Shown here: piece after piece, positions 9,609-18,987 of the stretch
How positions within the stretch are numbered: the stretch's first letter is position 1
Layout: every line of letters starts with the position of its first letter
NCBI GenBank assembly: GCA_024763055.1
Contig: JANTGH010000005.1
Coordinates: forward strand, 1 to 54,332
Length of the DNA: 54,332 nucleotides
DNA from: Desulfobulbaceae bacterium
GTDB lineage: Bacteria; Desulfobacterota; Desulfobulbia; Desulfobulbales; Desulfobulbaceae
Reading direction: 5' to 3'
Made by a program: the position numbers and the translations under genes
The notes under the pieces: model-generated
Told to the model about the DNA's origin: nothing
The model's input: the letters and a program-made list of their open reading frames with translations, nothing else
The model's database searches: none

Positions 9609-12263
9609 TCACGGTTTTTTTTCCTGTTCCTGTTGGGTGACAGCATTCGTTGGTTTTATGGTATTTTTAAATACCCGCCCCTGCAGTACCGTCAGCAGGG
9701 CAGGCAGCATCCACAGGGTTGCCAGCCCGGAATAAAGCATGATGGAGGCCAGAAAAACGCCAACGGTCTGATAGGGAATAAGCGGGGCAAAGAGCAGGGG
9801 CGTGAAGCCCAGTGAAATAACAATGGTGTTGCGGGCAATGGCCCGGGCCGGTTCTTCAAACATTTCATGGGCGGTCCTGCTCCAGTCGCCAAACCGGGCC
9901 ATGGTTGCGCGGGAACGCTGGAGAAAATGGATGGCAAAATCCACGGCCAGGCCCAGTGTCAGAGACGAAAGAACCGCCACCGGCATGTCGTAGTCCTTGC
10001 CGATCAGGCCGATCACCCCGTAAATAATGGTAATGGTAAAGGTCAGCGGGATCATGGCCAGCAGTCCCCAGAGCAGGGAGCGAAAGAGAATGGCCATCAT
10101 GATGAAGACAACGACAAAGCTTGAGAGAAAAGATTTCAGCATGCCGGTGACCATTTTGTTCTGCCAGGCCACGTTGATATAGGTCAGCCCGGCCCATTCA
10201 GCTTTCAGCTTGGATGGTGGCTTCTTTTCGGTAAGGTAACGGTTGACGTCATCAATGACTCGTTCCATGTCCTTGTTGTCACCGCTTCTCAGTTGCAGCC
10301 ATAGGTTTGCCCGTGTGTAATCAGGGGTGACCAAATGCCAGAGATCATCGGGTTTATGAGAGTTTTGATAGGAAATCAGTGTCTGGGCCACTCCATTGGC
10401 CGTGGCTGGAATGGTAAAATGGTCGGAGTCTCCCTCAAAGAGTTCCTGATGGACCTTTTGCACCACATCGGCAATGGAATTGCTTTTGCCCACATCGCCC
10501 TGGGCAGCCAGAAAATTCTGTAATCCAATAATATAATTGAGCAGGTCGGGTCGTTTGAAAATCTGTTTCTGGTTGCGCAGCCGGTCAAGGGTGTCAAGAG
10601 CCTGTGACCAGGCCTCGTAGCCTGCGTCATCCTCCGGGGCCAGCTTGTCGATTTCCTGCTGCCAGGAAAGGCTGAGCTGTTTAGCCATTTTCCGGCCGGA
10701 CGGGTTTTCAGCCACCGCCTCGGAGATCTCGGCCAGCGCTTTTGCCAGGATCACCGGTGAGGATTTCAGGCTTTTTGACAGGGTGCTGCTGAGCCATTGT
10801 GCTGCTTTGGCCGGACCCTGTTCTTCTCCACTGCCGGAAAGCACAAGATAGGCCTCGTACGTACCGCCGAAATGTTGATTGAGGATTTTGTCAGCTATAC
10901 GGATATCATGGGACTTGTGGAACCATTTTACCGGGTTGTCGTTGACCTGGATCATTAGAATGCCGATAATACCTATGACCATCACCACCAGGTTGAAGCT
11001 GATAACGAGCCATGGCCGGCCCACCGAGGTTCTGCCGATCCAGCGCAGATGACGGTTGATGAGCGATCTGTCCGTTACCGGATCGACATGCTCGGCAGCG
11101 CCGAAATTTTCCAGGCTTTTTTCTTTCATCAGCATGACATAGGCTGGGATAAAGAGGATGGTCAGCAACCAGGCCAGCATGATGCCGATGGCGACAAAGA
11201 GGCCGAATGCCTGGACCGGCGGGATCGGAGTAAAGGACAGGGAGGCAAACCCTGCCGCCGAGGTGAGCGAGGTGAACAGCATGGGCTTGAACAGGTGATG
11301 CATCACCTGTTCAATGGTCTTCTTTTTGTCCTTTGTCTTCTGATATTCGTCAAAAAATTCCGAGAGGATATGGATAGAGTCCACCACGGCTATGGGCATG
11401 ATGAAAATGGGAATCATTGAACTCATGATATGCAGAGTGTTTCCGGTGCCGATGAGCAGGCCCATGGTGGAAATAACCGTGCAGACGGCTATGATCATCG
11501 GTGAGATGATCAGCGGAATTTTTTTGAAAAAAACAAGCATCAGCAGAAAGATCATCAACATGGCCAGAGGGGCGGAAATGGCCATTTGAATAAACATCTC
11601 CTTGCCGAAGGTGTCCTCGGCCACAGGCAGGCCGGTGATGTAGAAACGGTCATTGTCCGCGCCCAGTTCCTCTATTTTTTTCTTGAGCTGTTTGCTGAGG
11701 CTGTGGGCGAAATCCTTCCTGCTGATGGGCAGATACATGGCCAGAGCCCGGCCGTCTTCCGCAATCATCGTTCCCTTCAGCAGCGGGTTGTCAAGGGCCT
11801 TGTCGCGTATATGCAGGGCCTCTTTCCTGGTGGTCGGCGGCTTGTTCATCAGCCATTGAAACCTGACCTGACCCAGTCCCGCCTGCTCGATGATATCCAC
11901 ATTGTCGGGGGCAATGATGTCGCGACCGATAACCTTGCGCTCCGGGTCTCCGGAGTCGGCAAGACCGGCTGCAAATCGGCTGAGTTGATAGATTTTTGTC
12001 AGGGTTTCCGGGTTGAATACCCCGTCCTTGTCCTTTTCGTTGACAACCCCGAGTACCACAACATCATGCAGGTTGAACTCTTTTTTGGTCCGGTCATGAA
12101 AGATTCGGACCATTTCTTTTTCCGAAAGCATGTTTTCCGGGTCGGTGTCCACGTGGACCCGGAGAATAAGGACACCAAGGATAAGGGTCATGGTCACCAT
12201 CAGCGAGGTCATCAGACCCGGTTTGCGTATGGAAAACTGTATCATGGTACGGTCAAGCTGCAT
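9609..12263 (-). CDS. MMPL/RND superfamily exporter (884 aa)
   Basis: Two repeated RND transmembrane halves: MIPIFIMPIAVVDSIHILSEFFDEY... and DMPVAVLSSLTLGLAVDFAIHFLQRSR. Confidence 0.9.
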   Translation of the reverse strand: MQLDRTMIQFSIRKPGLMTSLMVTMTLILGVLILRVHVDTDPENMLSEKEMVRIFHDRTKKEFNLHDVVVLGVVNEKDKDGVFNPETLTKIYQLSRFAAGLADSGDPERKVIGRDIIAPDNVDIIEQAGLGQVRFQWLMNKPPTTRKEALHIRDKALDNPLLKGTMIAEDGRALAMYLPISRKDFAHSLSKQLKKKIEELGADNDRFYITGLPVAEDTFGKEMFIQMAISAPLAMLMIFLLMLVFFKKIPLIISPMIIAVCTVISTMGLLIGTGNTLHIMSSMIPIFIMPIAVVDSIHILSEFFDEYQKTKDKKKTIEQVMHHLFKPMLFTSLTSAAGFASLSFTPIPPVQAFGLFVAIGIMLAWLLTILFIPAYVMLMKEKSLENFGAAEHVDPVTDRSLINRHLRWIGRTSVGRPWLVISFNLVVMVIGIIGILMIQVNDNPVKWFHKSHDIRIADKILNQHFGGTYEAYLVLSGSGEEQGPAKAAQWLSSTLSKSLKSSPVILAKALAEISEAVAENPSGRKMAKQLSLSWQQEIDKLAPEDDAGYEAWSQALDTLDRLRNQKQIFKRPDLLNYIIGLQNFLAAQGDVGKSNSIADVVQKVHQELFEGDSDHFTIPATANGVAQTLISYQNSHKPDDLWHLVTPDYTRANLWLQLRSGDNKDMERVIDDVNRYLTEKKPPSKLKAEWAGLTYINVAWQNKMVTGMLKSFLSSFVVVFIMMAILFRSLLWGLLAMIPLTFTITIIYGVIGLIGKDYDMPVAVLSSLTLGLAVDFAIHFLQRSRATMARFGDWSRTAHEMFEEPARAIARNTIVISLGFTPLLFAPLIPYQTVGVFLASIMLYSGLATLWMLPALLTVLQGRVFKNTIKPTNAVTQQEQEKKP

Positions 12264-12303
12264 CGTTTACTCCGTTAGATCGCTCTGAGAAGGCCGGTTA
12301 AGT

Positions 12304-12627
12304 TTATGTGGTTTTTTGTTCAAGTTTGCAGAAGATCTGTTCCATGGTCTGCATCAGAGTGATGATGCGCTCGTCACTGATCCGATTATAGATAAAGTTT
12401 GCGTCCCTGCGAAATTCAATGATCCCCTGGTTACGCAGAATATTCAGGTGCTGGGTTATGTTGGCGCCGGTTGTCTCCACCGAGTCCCTGATTTCGCCGA
12501 CGGACAACTCTTTGTCCTGCAGAAGACAGAGGATTTTCAGGCGAATGGGATGCGACATGGACTTGAGCAAACGGGCAAGATCTTCAACCTTGTGATACCT
12601 CATAGCTTCTCCTGCGTTATGCTGCAC
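12304..12627 (-). CDS. ArsR/SmtB-family repressor, BigR/SqrR/YgaV-like (putative persulfide sensor)
   Basis: MSHPIRLKILCLLQDKELSVGEI...NITQHLNILRNQGIIEFRRDANFIYNRISD...IFCKLEQ. wHTH with exactly two Cys (C34, C100), 66 residues apart. Confidence 0.85.
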   Translation of the reverse strand: MQHNAGEAMRYHKVEDLARLLKSMSHPIRLKILCLLQDKELSVGEIRDSVETTGANITQHLNILRNQGIIEFRRDANFIYNRISDERIITLMQTMEQIFCKLEQKTT

Positions 12628-12702
12628 TTTAGAAATAAAGAATTTAATTAATATCTGTTTTTCCTGCTGTCAACATCTTTCTCTTCATTTAAGGGTGAGA
12701 AC

Positions 12703-13200
12703 TCATTCAATTATTTTTCGATTTTTGGGAAACAGGCGCAGGAAAAGAAGTGCTGAAAGACCGATAATGATTATGTACAGTGAAAGGTCGGGTTGTATGC
12801 GATTTTCCGGACGCAGTAATGCCAGCATGCCTAAAACGGCCATAAACTGGTAACCCTGACGGTGGAATCGAAAAATTTTGCTGAGGACATAAAAATTGAT
12901 CGCCGGGACGATGAGGTCAAGAAGTAGTAACGGAGAAAACTGATTTGTGGAAATGGCAGTAAGTTGGAGCATGGCCATATCGTAGAGTTTTTTAACAGTA
13001 ATGGTCAACAGAAGAAGACAAAGCAATCGGTTGACCCACAGGTATTGTTTGCGGAGGAGTTCTTCCGGCAGGATATTTAAAAAAAAGAGTACGTCATCTC
13101 TATTATTTTCCTGGGACAGTCTGGCTGAGATTTTCTGTTTGCTGTATCCGCGGCTAAGCTCAAGGCGGACCTGTTGTTCAATTTTGTTCTGTTTTTTCAT
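12703..13200 (-). CDS. Hypothetical multi-pass membrane protein
   Basis: MKKQNKIEQQVRLELSRGYSKQKISARL then several hydrophobic helices. No family recognised. Confidence 0.55.
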   Translation of the reverse strand: MKKQNKIEQQVRLELSRGYSKQKISARLSQENNRDDVLFFLNILPEELLRKQYLWVNRLLCLLLLTITVKKLYDMAMLQLTAISTNQFSPLLLLDLIVPAINFYVLSKIFRFHRQGYQFMAVLGMLALLRPENRIQPDLSLYIIIIGLSALLFLRLFPKNRKIIE

Positions 13201-13398
13201 GGCTGATGTGCTTGTTATTGGCCGGTTTGGACGAAACAAATTCGGGATCCGGCCACGAAAAATGATGAAAAGGCAGTAGGAGTTTCAGTACCGCAGTCGC
13301 TTCTCTTTACCGTATTCGAAAGTGAACCGCAATTGAATGTATTCATCGGCGGATATTTATTGATCCTCAAGGGATCCGGGAGTTATATCTTGACAATT

Positions 13399-13452
13399 GC
13401 ACGATATATTATTACGACGGGAAATCAAAATATCGTGCTGAATAGACGATAT
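13399..13452. promoter_or_regulatory. Candidate operator region upstream of acs
   Basis: GCACGATAT (13399-13407) / ATATCGTGC (13430-13438) perfect 9-bp inverted repeat, plus a third ACGATAT at 13446-13452. Confidence 0.4.
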
Positions 13453-13573
13453 CTGCAGGTGAATTTTCGGCCTTCCGGGCAGGAGGATTTATCGTGTTCC
13501 CCTGGGTAATTTTTTAGTTGAACAGGGGGGAGTATGTTTTGAGGAGCAGTGAAATTAATCATTTACGTAAGCA

Positions 13574-15574
13574 ATGAGGAGTAATGTCATGGGTGGCAAT
13601 GAAGACAAGATTACCAGTTTGCTCAGTGAAGGCAAAACTTTTGCTCCGCCAACCGAAGGCGGAGATCAGGCCTGGGTCAAATCGATGGATGAATATCGTG
13701 CCATATATCAGCGTTCTATTGACGATCCGGAAGGATACTGGGGAGAGCGGGCGGAAGAGCTGGTTACCTGGGAAAAGAAATGGGACAAGGTGCTTGAGTG
13801 GGACTTCACCAAGCCGGAGATTAATTGGTTTGCCGGTGGAAAGCTCAATATGTCCTATAATTGTCTTGATCGCCACCTGACCGATGGACGCAGAAATAAA
13901 GCCGCCCTCATCTGGCAGGGTGAGCCGGAAGATGACGTCAAGGTCTATACTTATCAGATGCTGCACACCGAGGTGTGTCGTTTTGCCAATGTGCTTAAGA
14001 AAAAAGGCGTGAAAAAAGGTGATCGGGTTTCCATTTACCTGCCCATGATTCCTGAGCTCTCCATTGCGCTTCTGGCCTGTTCCCGGATCGGTGCTATCCA
14101 TTCGGTTGTCTTTGCCGGTTTTTCAGCCGTTGCTCTACAAAGTCGTATTCAAGACTGCGAAGCCAAGGTGCTCGTTACCTCTGATGCAGTCCTTCGGGCC
14201 GGTAAGACCATCCCTCTAAAGCCCAATGCCGACACAGCCCTGGCAGAATGTGATACCGTTACGTCTTGCATCGTGGTTCAGCGGGCCGGCAATGAGGTTC
14301 CCATGCAGGACGGCCGTGATTCCTGGTGGCATGACGAGGTGGCTGCCGACGATATTTCTTCAGTCTGCGAACCGGAGAGCATGGATGCTGAGGATATTCT
14401 GTTCATCCTCTATACCTCTGGATCAACAGGAAAACCCAAGGGTGTCGTTCATACCACAGGCGGCTACCTGTTGTATGCCATGCATACCTGCCAGTATGTC
14501 TTTGACCTGAAAGATAATGACGTGTACTGGTGTACCGCGGACATTGGCTGGATTACAGGTCATACCTATATTCTATACGGACCCCTGGGACTTGGCGCGA
14601 CTTCGATGATGTTTGAGGGCGTGCCCTCCTATCCCGGTCCGGACCGGTTCTGGAAAGTTGTGGAAAAATTTCAGGTCAACATCTTTTACACGGCGCCGAC
14701 GGTTATTCGAGCGCTTATGCGTGAGGGCGAAGAGCCAACCAGACGTTGGGATATGTCGAGTCTGCGAATCCTGGGAACAGTGGGCGAGCCTATCAATCCT
14801 GAGGCCTGGATGTGGTATTATGTCAATATAGGTAAGGAGAAGCTGCCGATTGTTGATACCTGGTGGCAGACCGAGACCGGCGGTATTCTGATTTCTCCGC
14901 TGCCCTATGCCACTCCGCTTAAGCCTGGTTCGGCAACTCTGCCGTTGCCCGGCGTGGATGCTGCCATTTATGATGAAGAAGGCAACGAGGCAGGTCCCAA
15001 TGAAGGCGGGCATCTTGTTATTCGCAGCCCCTGGCCGGGAATGCTGCGCGGCGTATTCGGTGATCCCGAGCGGTTTAAAAAGACTTATTTCAGTCGTTAC
15101 GATAATATTTATGATCCTGAAGACGGCGCCCGTAAAGATGAGGACGGCTATTTTTGGATTATGGGCCGTCTTGATGATGTTATTAACGTTTCCGGTCACC
15201 GTTTGGGGACGGCTGAAATCGAATCCGCTCTGGTCTCCCATGAAGCCGTTGCCGAGGCTGCTGTGGTCGGCATGCCTCATCCGATTAAAGGACAATCCAT
15301 TTTTGCCTATGTTACCCTGATGGCTAATGTTGAGGGCAGTGATGAGTTGATTGCCGAGCTGCGTAAGCATGTACGGGCCGAGATCGGTCCCATTGCGACG
15401 CCGGAAGTAATCATGTGGGCACCAGGCCTGCCCAAAACTCGGTCCGGTAAGATTATGCGCCGTATTCTGCGTAAGATTGCCGCCAATGATTTTGAAAATT
15501 TCGGTGATACTTCAACCCTTGCTGATCCTTCTGTTGTCGATCACCTCGTTGACGGCAAAAAGCAGTTGGATTAA
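13574..15574 (+). CDS. acs: Acetyl-CoA synthetase (AMP-forming)
   Basis: [39 protein letters not shown]-terminal [17 protein letters not shown]. 666 aa; the start may be ATG 13589. Confidence 0.96.
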   Translation: MRSNVMGGNEDKITSLLSEGKTFAPPTEGGDQAWVKSMDEYRAIYQRSIDDPEGYWGERAEELVTWEKKWDKVLEWDFTKPEINWFAGGKLNMSYNCLDRHLTDGRRNKAALIWQGEPEDDVKVYTYQMLHTEVCRFANVLKKKGVKKGDRVSIYLPMIPELSIALLACSRIGAIHSVVFAGFSAVALQSRIQDCEAKVLVTSDAVLRAGKTIPLKPNADTALAECDTVTSCIVVQRAGNEVPMQDGRDSWWHDEVAADDISSVCEPESMDAEDILFILYTSGSTGKPKGVVHTTGGYLLYAMHTCQYVFDLKDNDVYWCTADIGWITGHTYILYGPLGLGATSMMFEGVPSYPGPDRFWKVVEKFQVNIFYTAPTVIRALMREGEEPTRRWDMSSLRILGTVGEPINPEAWMWYYVNIGKEKLPIVDTWWQTETGGILISPLPYATPLKPGSATLPLPGVDAAIYDEEGNEAGPNEGGHLVIRSPWPGMLRGVFGDPERFKKTYFSRYDNIYDPEDGARKDEDGYFWIMGRLDDVINVSGHRLGTAEIESALVSHEAVAEAAVVGMPHPIKGQSIFAYVTLMANVEGSDELIAELRKHVRAEIGPIATPEVIMWAPGLPKTRSGKIMRRILRKIAANDFENFGDTSTLADPSVVDHLVDGKKQLD

Positions 15575-15611
15575 AAAATAGAGAGCTGTTTTTTAAAGGA
15601 ATAACCATCAG

Positions 15612-15649
15612 AAAAAGGCAGGGGACTCTTTTGCCCCCGCCTTTTTTTT
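15612..15649 (+). terminator. Rho-independent terminator after acs
   Basis: AAAAAGGCAGGGG-actctttt-gCCCCcGCCTTTTTTT hairpin with U-tract. Confidence 0.8.
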
Positions 15650-15730
15650 ATGGGGCGGGATTATTCTTATCTGCCGCAATTACAAAAGAATACATGCAAA
15701 TCGCTTAATTCAGGATAAGGAGCCCTGGCG

Positions 15731-17656
15731 ATGTCTGCTGATATACATTCTGTTGCGCCTGAAGTGGTGGTTGAGTTTCTTTCCGGGATAATGCCTTTTG
15801 ATGAACTTGATGATGAAGTTTTGCATGAAGTGGCCCGGCACGTACGGGTAGATTTTTTCCCCAAGGGCACCCGGCTGTTTACCGCCGGGGTAACGGATCC
15901 CACGCATCTTTATCTTATTCAGCGGGGCGGGGTGAAATCCTTTCTTACCGACGATGAAGGTGAGGTGACCCTGAAGGACTACCGGGGAGAGGGCTCCTAT
16001 ATCGGTGCCCTACCCATAATCCGTGGAACCAAGGCGAATCTTGATATAGAGATGGTGGAGGATACCTTCTGTTTTCTTCTTCCGCGCGAGGTTTTTCTGG
16101 ATTTGATTAACAGGCAGCCTGGTTTTGCCCAGTACTATCTGAAAAGTTTTTCCGAAAAGATCGTTAATACCGCGTACACTGAGTTGCGCCGCCACCGTAT
16201 GACAAGGCGCGGGGATGAGGAGATGTATCTCTTCACCATGCAGGTTGGAGACATCATCAAGGCCACACCGAGAAAAATTGCCTCAAACGCCAGTATTCAG
16301 GAATCTGCCAGGGCCATGGCCGACTATCGGATTGGTTCTCTCTTGATCTACGATCCTGCAGATGATGAAAATATAGTCGGTATCATCACGGACCGGGATC
16401 TGCGCAACAAGGTCATTGCGGCCGGGCTCGACTATAAAGAATCGGTCAGCAGGATAATGACCATAGACGTGGCTACGGTGTTGTCCAAATCCACCTGTTT
16501 TGATGCCTTGCTTAAAATGATGAGTACCGGAATCCATCATCTTGCGGTTGAGCGAAAGGGAAGGATCATTGGTATTGTCACTTCCCATGACATCATGCTC
16601 TTACAGGGCACCTCTCCTTATTCCCTGTTTAAAGAGATCGGCAAACAGCGCCGGATCCAGGGGTTGTATCCCCTGTCCCAGAAAATTCCCGATATTATCA
16701 GAAATCTCATTAAAGAGGGGGCCAAGGCCGGTAATATCGCCCGGATGATCTCCCTGTTGAATGATCAGATTCTTGAACGGATGCTTACCCTGCTCGAAGA
16801 AGAGCTCGGCCCGCCGCCGGTGGATTACTGTTGGCTGCTGCTTGGCAGTGAAGGACGGCGTGAGCAGACATTCAAGACCGATCAGGATAATGCGATTATC
16901 TATGTTGATCCAAAGGATGATGCGGAGGCAAAGGTGGCGCACGAGTATTTTTCCACCTTTGCCGACAAGGCCATCGATCATCTTGTCAACTGTGGCTATC
17001 CGCTTTGTCCGGGTGAGATTATGGCGAGAAATCCGAAGTGGTGTCAGCCTGTCTCGGTGTGGAAGGACTATTTCGCCAACTGGATAGGTACGCCGGATCC
17101 TGAGGAGCTGCTGCATGTGACGATCTTCTTTGATTTTCGGTCGGGATTCGGCAAGAGCGCGCTGGCTGATGATCTGCGCAAATATCTCAACGAGTTGTCC
17201 TCCCGTCAGGAAATTTACCTGTTGCATCTTGCCCGTGAATGTATGGGGGTCAGGGCGCCGCTTTCCTTTTTTAAGAGTTTTATAGTGAATAAGGACGGTG
17301 AGCATAGAAATAAACTCGATATCAAGACTAAGGGGTTGACCCCATTTGTTAATTTTGCCCGGGTTCTGGCCTTAAAGTACGGGGTAAGGGAGACCAACAC
17401 CCTTTCCCGGCTGCATGTTTTGTCTGAAGAGGGCCACATCTCCGAGGAGTTGTGGGCCAGTGCCCATGAGGCCTATGAAATGCAGATGCAGCTGCGTCTG
17501 TTGCATCAGTTGGCACAAATCGAAGAGGGAACCCTGCCTGATAACTACATTGATCCCGCGCAACTCTCTGATTTGGAAAAGAAAATGCTTAAAGAATCCT
17601 TTGAGGTCGTTGAGCGGTTGCACGGTGTTCTGAAAACTCTTTTTGCGGCAGGATAA
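15731..17656 (+). CDS. cNMP-binding / CBS-pair / DUF294 nucleotidyltransferase-like signalling protein (641 aa)
   Basis: Cyclic-nucleotide-binding-like N-terminus; CBS repeats (SLLIYDPADDENIVGIITDRDLRNKVIA; HHLAVERKGRIIGIVTSHDIM); NTase motif LGSEGRREQTFKTDQDNAIIY. Confidence 0.9.
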   Translation: MSADIHSVAPEVVVEFLSGIMPFDELDDEVLHEVARHVRVDFFPKGTRLFTAGVTDPTHLYLIQRGGVKSFLTDDEGEVTLKDYRGEGSYIGALPIIRGTKANLDIEMVEDTFCFLLPREVFLDLINRQPGFAQYYLKSFSEKIVNTAYTELRRHRMTRRGDEEMYLFTMQVGDIIKATPRKIASNASIQESARAMADYRIGSLLIYDPADDENIVGIITDRDLRNKVIAAGLDYKESVSRIMTIDVATVLSKSTCFDALLKMMSTGIHHLAVERKGRIIGIVTSHDIMLLQGTSPYSLFKEIGKQRRIQGLYPLSQKIPDIIRNLIKEGAKAGNIARMISLLNDQILERMLTLLEEELGPPPVDYCWLLLGSEGRREQTFKTDQDNAIIYVDPKDDAEAKVAHEYFSTFADKAIDHLVNCGYPLCPGEIMARNPKWCQPVSVWKDYFANWIGTPDPEELLHVTIFFDFRSGFGKSALADDLRKYLNELSSRQEIYLLHLARECMGVRAPLSFFKSFIVNKDGEHRNKLDIKTKGLTPFVNFARVLALKYGVRETNTLSRLHVLSEEGHISEELWASAHEAYEMQMQLRLLHQLAQIEEGTLPDNYIDPAQLSDLEKKMLKESFEVVERLHGVLKTLFAAG

Positions 17657-17660
17657 GACT

Positions 17661-18377
17661 GTGTCGTTGAGGGATATTTTTTTCAGCTTTCGCAAGCCGC
17701 ACCCAGCCCTGGAAAAAAATAGGGAACTGTTTAATGATTTCAGCCAGGGAGGCTTGCTTACCGATTATCATTTTGTGGTTTTTGATACGGAGTTGACCGG
17801 CCTGAACAAACGAAAAGATGAGATTATCTCCATTGGGGCTGTCCGCATAGTGAATTTACAGATTGAGCTCAGTCAAACCTTTCACTGCTATGTGCGACCG
17901 AAAAATATTGATCCCAATGAGGCCACTCTTGTCCATCGTATAACCCCTGAACAGCTGCGTCATGCTCCTTCTATTGAGGAGGTGTTGCCGGAATTTCTTG
18001 ATTTTTGCGGTGATGCTCTGTTGGTAGGACATTTTGTTTCCATTGACATGTATTTTCTCAACAAGGCCTCTCGCAAGGCCCTTGGGGGTATGGTTTCTAA
18101 TCCCAGTGTGGATACCATGCGTCTTGCCAGGGGCTTTAAAGAAGGTCAATGTATTGATCATTTTGGTGGCTGTGATCAATCGGAATCTTTCAACCTCGAT
18201 GATTTGAGCGAAGAGTTCAACCTGCCCCGATTCAAGCCCCATGATGCTTTGGAAGATGCATTGCAGACAGCCTACCTGTTTCTTTTTTTGGCGAAAAAAT
18301 TAAAACACGGCGGAATCAGGACACTGAAAGAACTCTATCTTGCCGGACGTATTTTAGGCTTGATGGGGCGGGGATGA
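17661..18377 (+). CDS. 3'-5' exonuclease, DnaQ/DNA Pol III epsilon-like
   Basis: FVVFDTELTGLNKRKDEIISIGAVRI (ExoI); LVGHFVSIDMYFLN (ExoII); HDALEDALQTAYLFLFL (ExoIII). GTG start at 17661 likely; the ORF track starts at 17643. Confidence 0.85.
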   Translation: MSLRDIFFSFRKPHPALEKNRELFNDFSQGGLLTDYHFVVFDTELTGLNKRKDEIISIGAVRIVNLQIELSQTFHCYVRPKNIDPNEATLVHRITPEQLRHAPSIEEVLPEFLDFCGDALLVGHFVSIDMYFLNKASRKALGGMVSNPSVDTMRLARGFKEGQCIDHFGGCDQSESFNLDDLSEEFNLPRFKPHDALEDALQTAYLFLFLAKKLKHGGIRTLKELYLAGRILGLMGRG

Positions 18378-18493
18378 AAAAGGCGACAGATGCGATGTCG
18401 GATGTTCGTTATTCCGAGAAGTTATAGGGAGGTTATATTTGGAGAAGCCCTTGTTTTCAGGTGTTATGGACGATTTACCGGTGGGTTAAATCC

Positions 18494-18522
18494 TTGACAG
18501 AAATAATGCGAACAGGTATAAA
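18494..18522 (+). promoter_or_regulatory. Sigma70-type promoter upstream of the DUF4212/symporter pair
   Basis: TTGACA (18494-18499) - 17 bp - TATAAA (18517-18522). Confidence 0.6.
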
Positions 18523-18721
18523 CCCAATTCAAACTGAATGAACCTTCATACAGTACGGCTTCGGTTGAGGTGTATGGGGTATGGGTACATTACAGGGGGG
18601 TAACAGTGGATTGAGTGCCCCTGTATGTTATTAAGGTTCCGGAGCATTCCGGTGTTATGGAACGGAACGTCATCTGGTTAGTTTTTCCAATATACCAAGT
18701 ATCAAGAAAGAGGAGGAGTAT

Positions 18722-18976
18722 ATGAGTGATAAATCGGAGTACTGGAGGGCGAATATCCGGCTGGTTATCGGATGTTTGATCGTCTGGTTTATTGTTTCGT
18801 ACGGCTGTGGCATTTTATTGGCCCCGGCATTAAACAGCATTCACATTCTGGGCGGTTATCCGCTCGGGTTCTGGTTTGCTCAGCAGGGATCTATTTATAC
18901 CTTTGTCGTGCTCATCTTTTTCTACGCCTGGCGTATGAATCAGCTTGACCGAAAATTTGGCGTCCAGGAAGATTAG
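18722..18976 (+). CDS. DUF4212 small subunit of sodium:solute symporter
   Basis: 84 aa, YWRANIRLVIGCLIVWFIVSYGCGILL...GGYPLGFWFAQQGSIYTFVVLIFFYAWRMNQLD; directly precedes the SSS gene. Confidence 0.88.
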   Translation: MSDKSEYWRANIRLVIGCLIVWFIVSYGCGILLAPALNSIHILGGYPLGFWFAQQGSIYTFVVLIFFYAWRMNQLDRKFGVQED

Positions 18977-18987
18977 GAGGGAAATTG

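Noticed and set aside
11586-12278. 230-aa plus-strand ORF antisense to the MMPL exporter
   Set aside because: Sense frame clearly encodes RND transmembrane segments; the antisense frame has no family signature.
14573-15370. 265-aa minus-strand ORF antisense to acs
   Set aside because: Lies entirely within the acs coding region with no independent signals.
16601-17305. 234-aa minus-strand ORF antisense to the CBS/DUF294 gene
   Set aside because: Shadow ORF; the sense frame has intact CBS and nucleotidyltransferase motifs.
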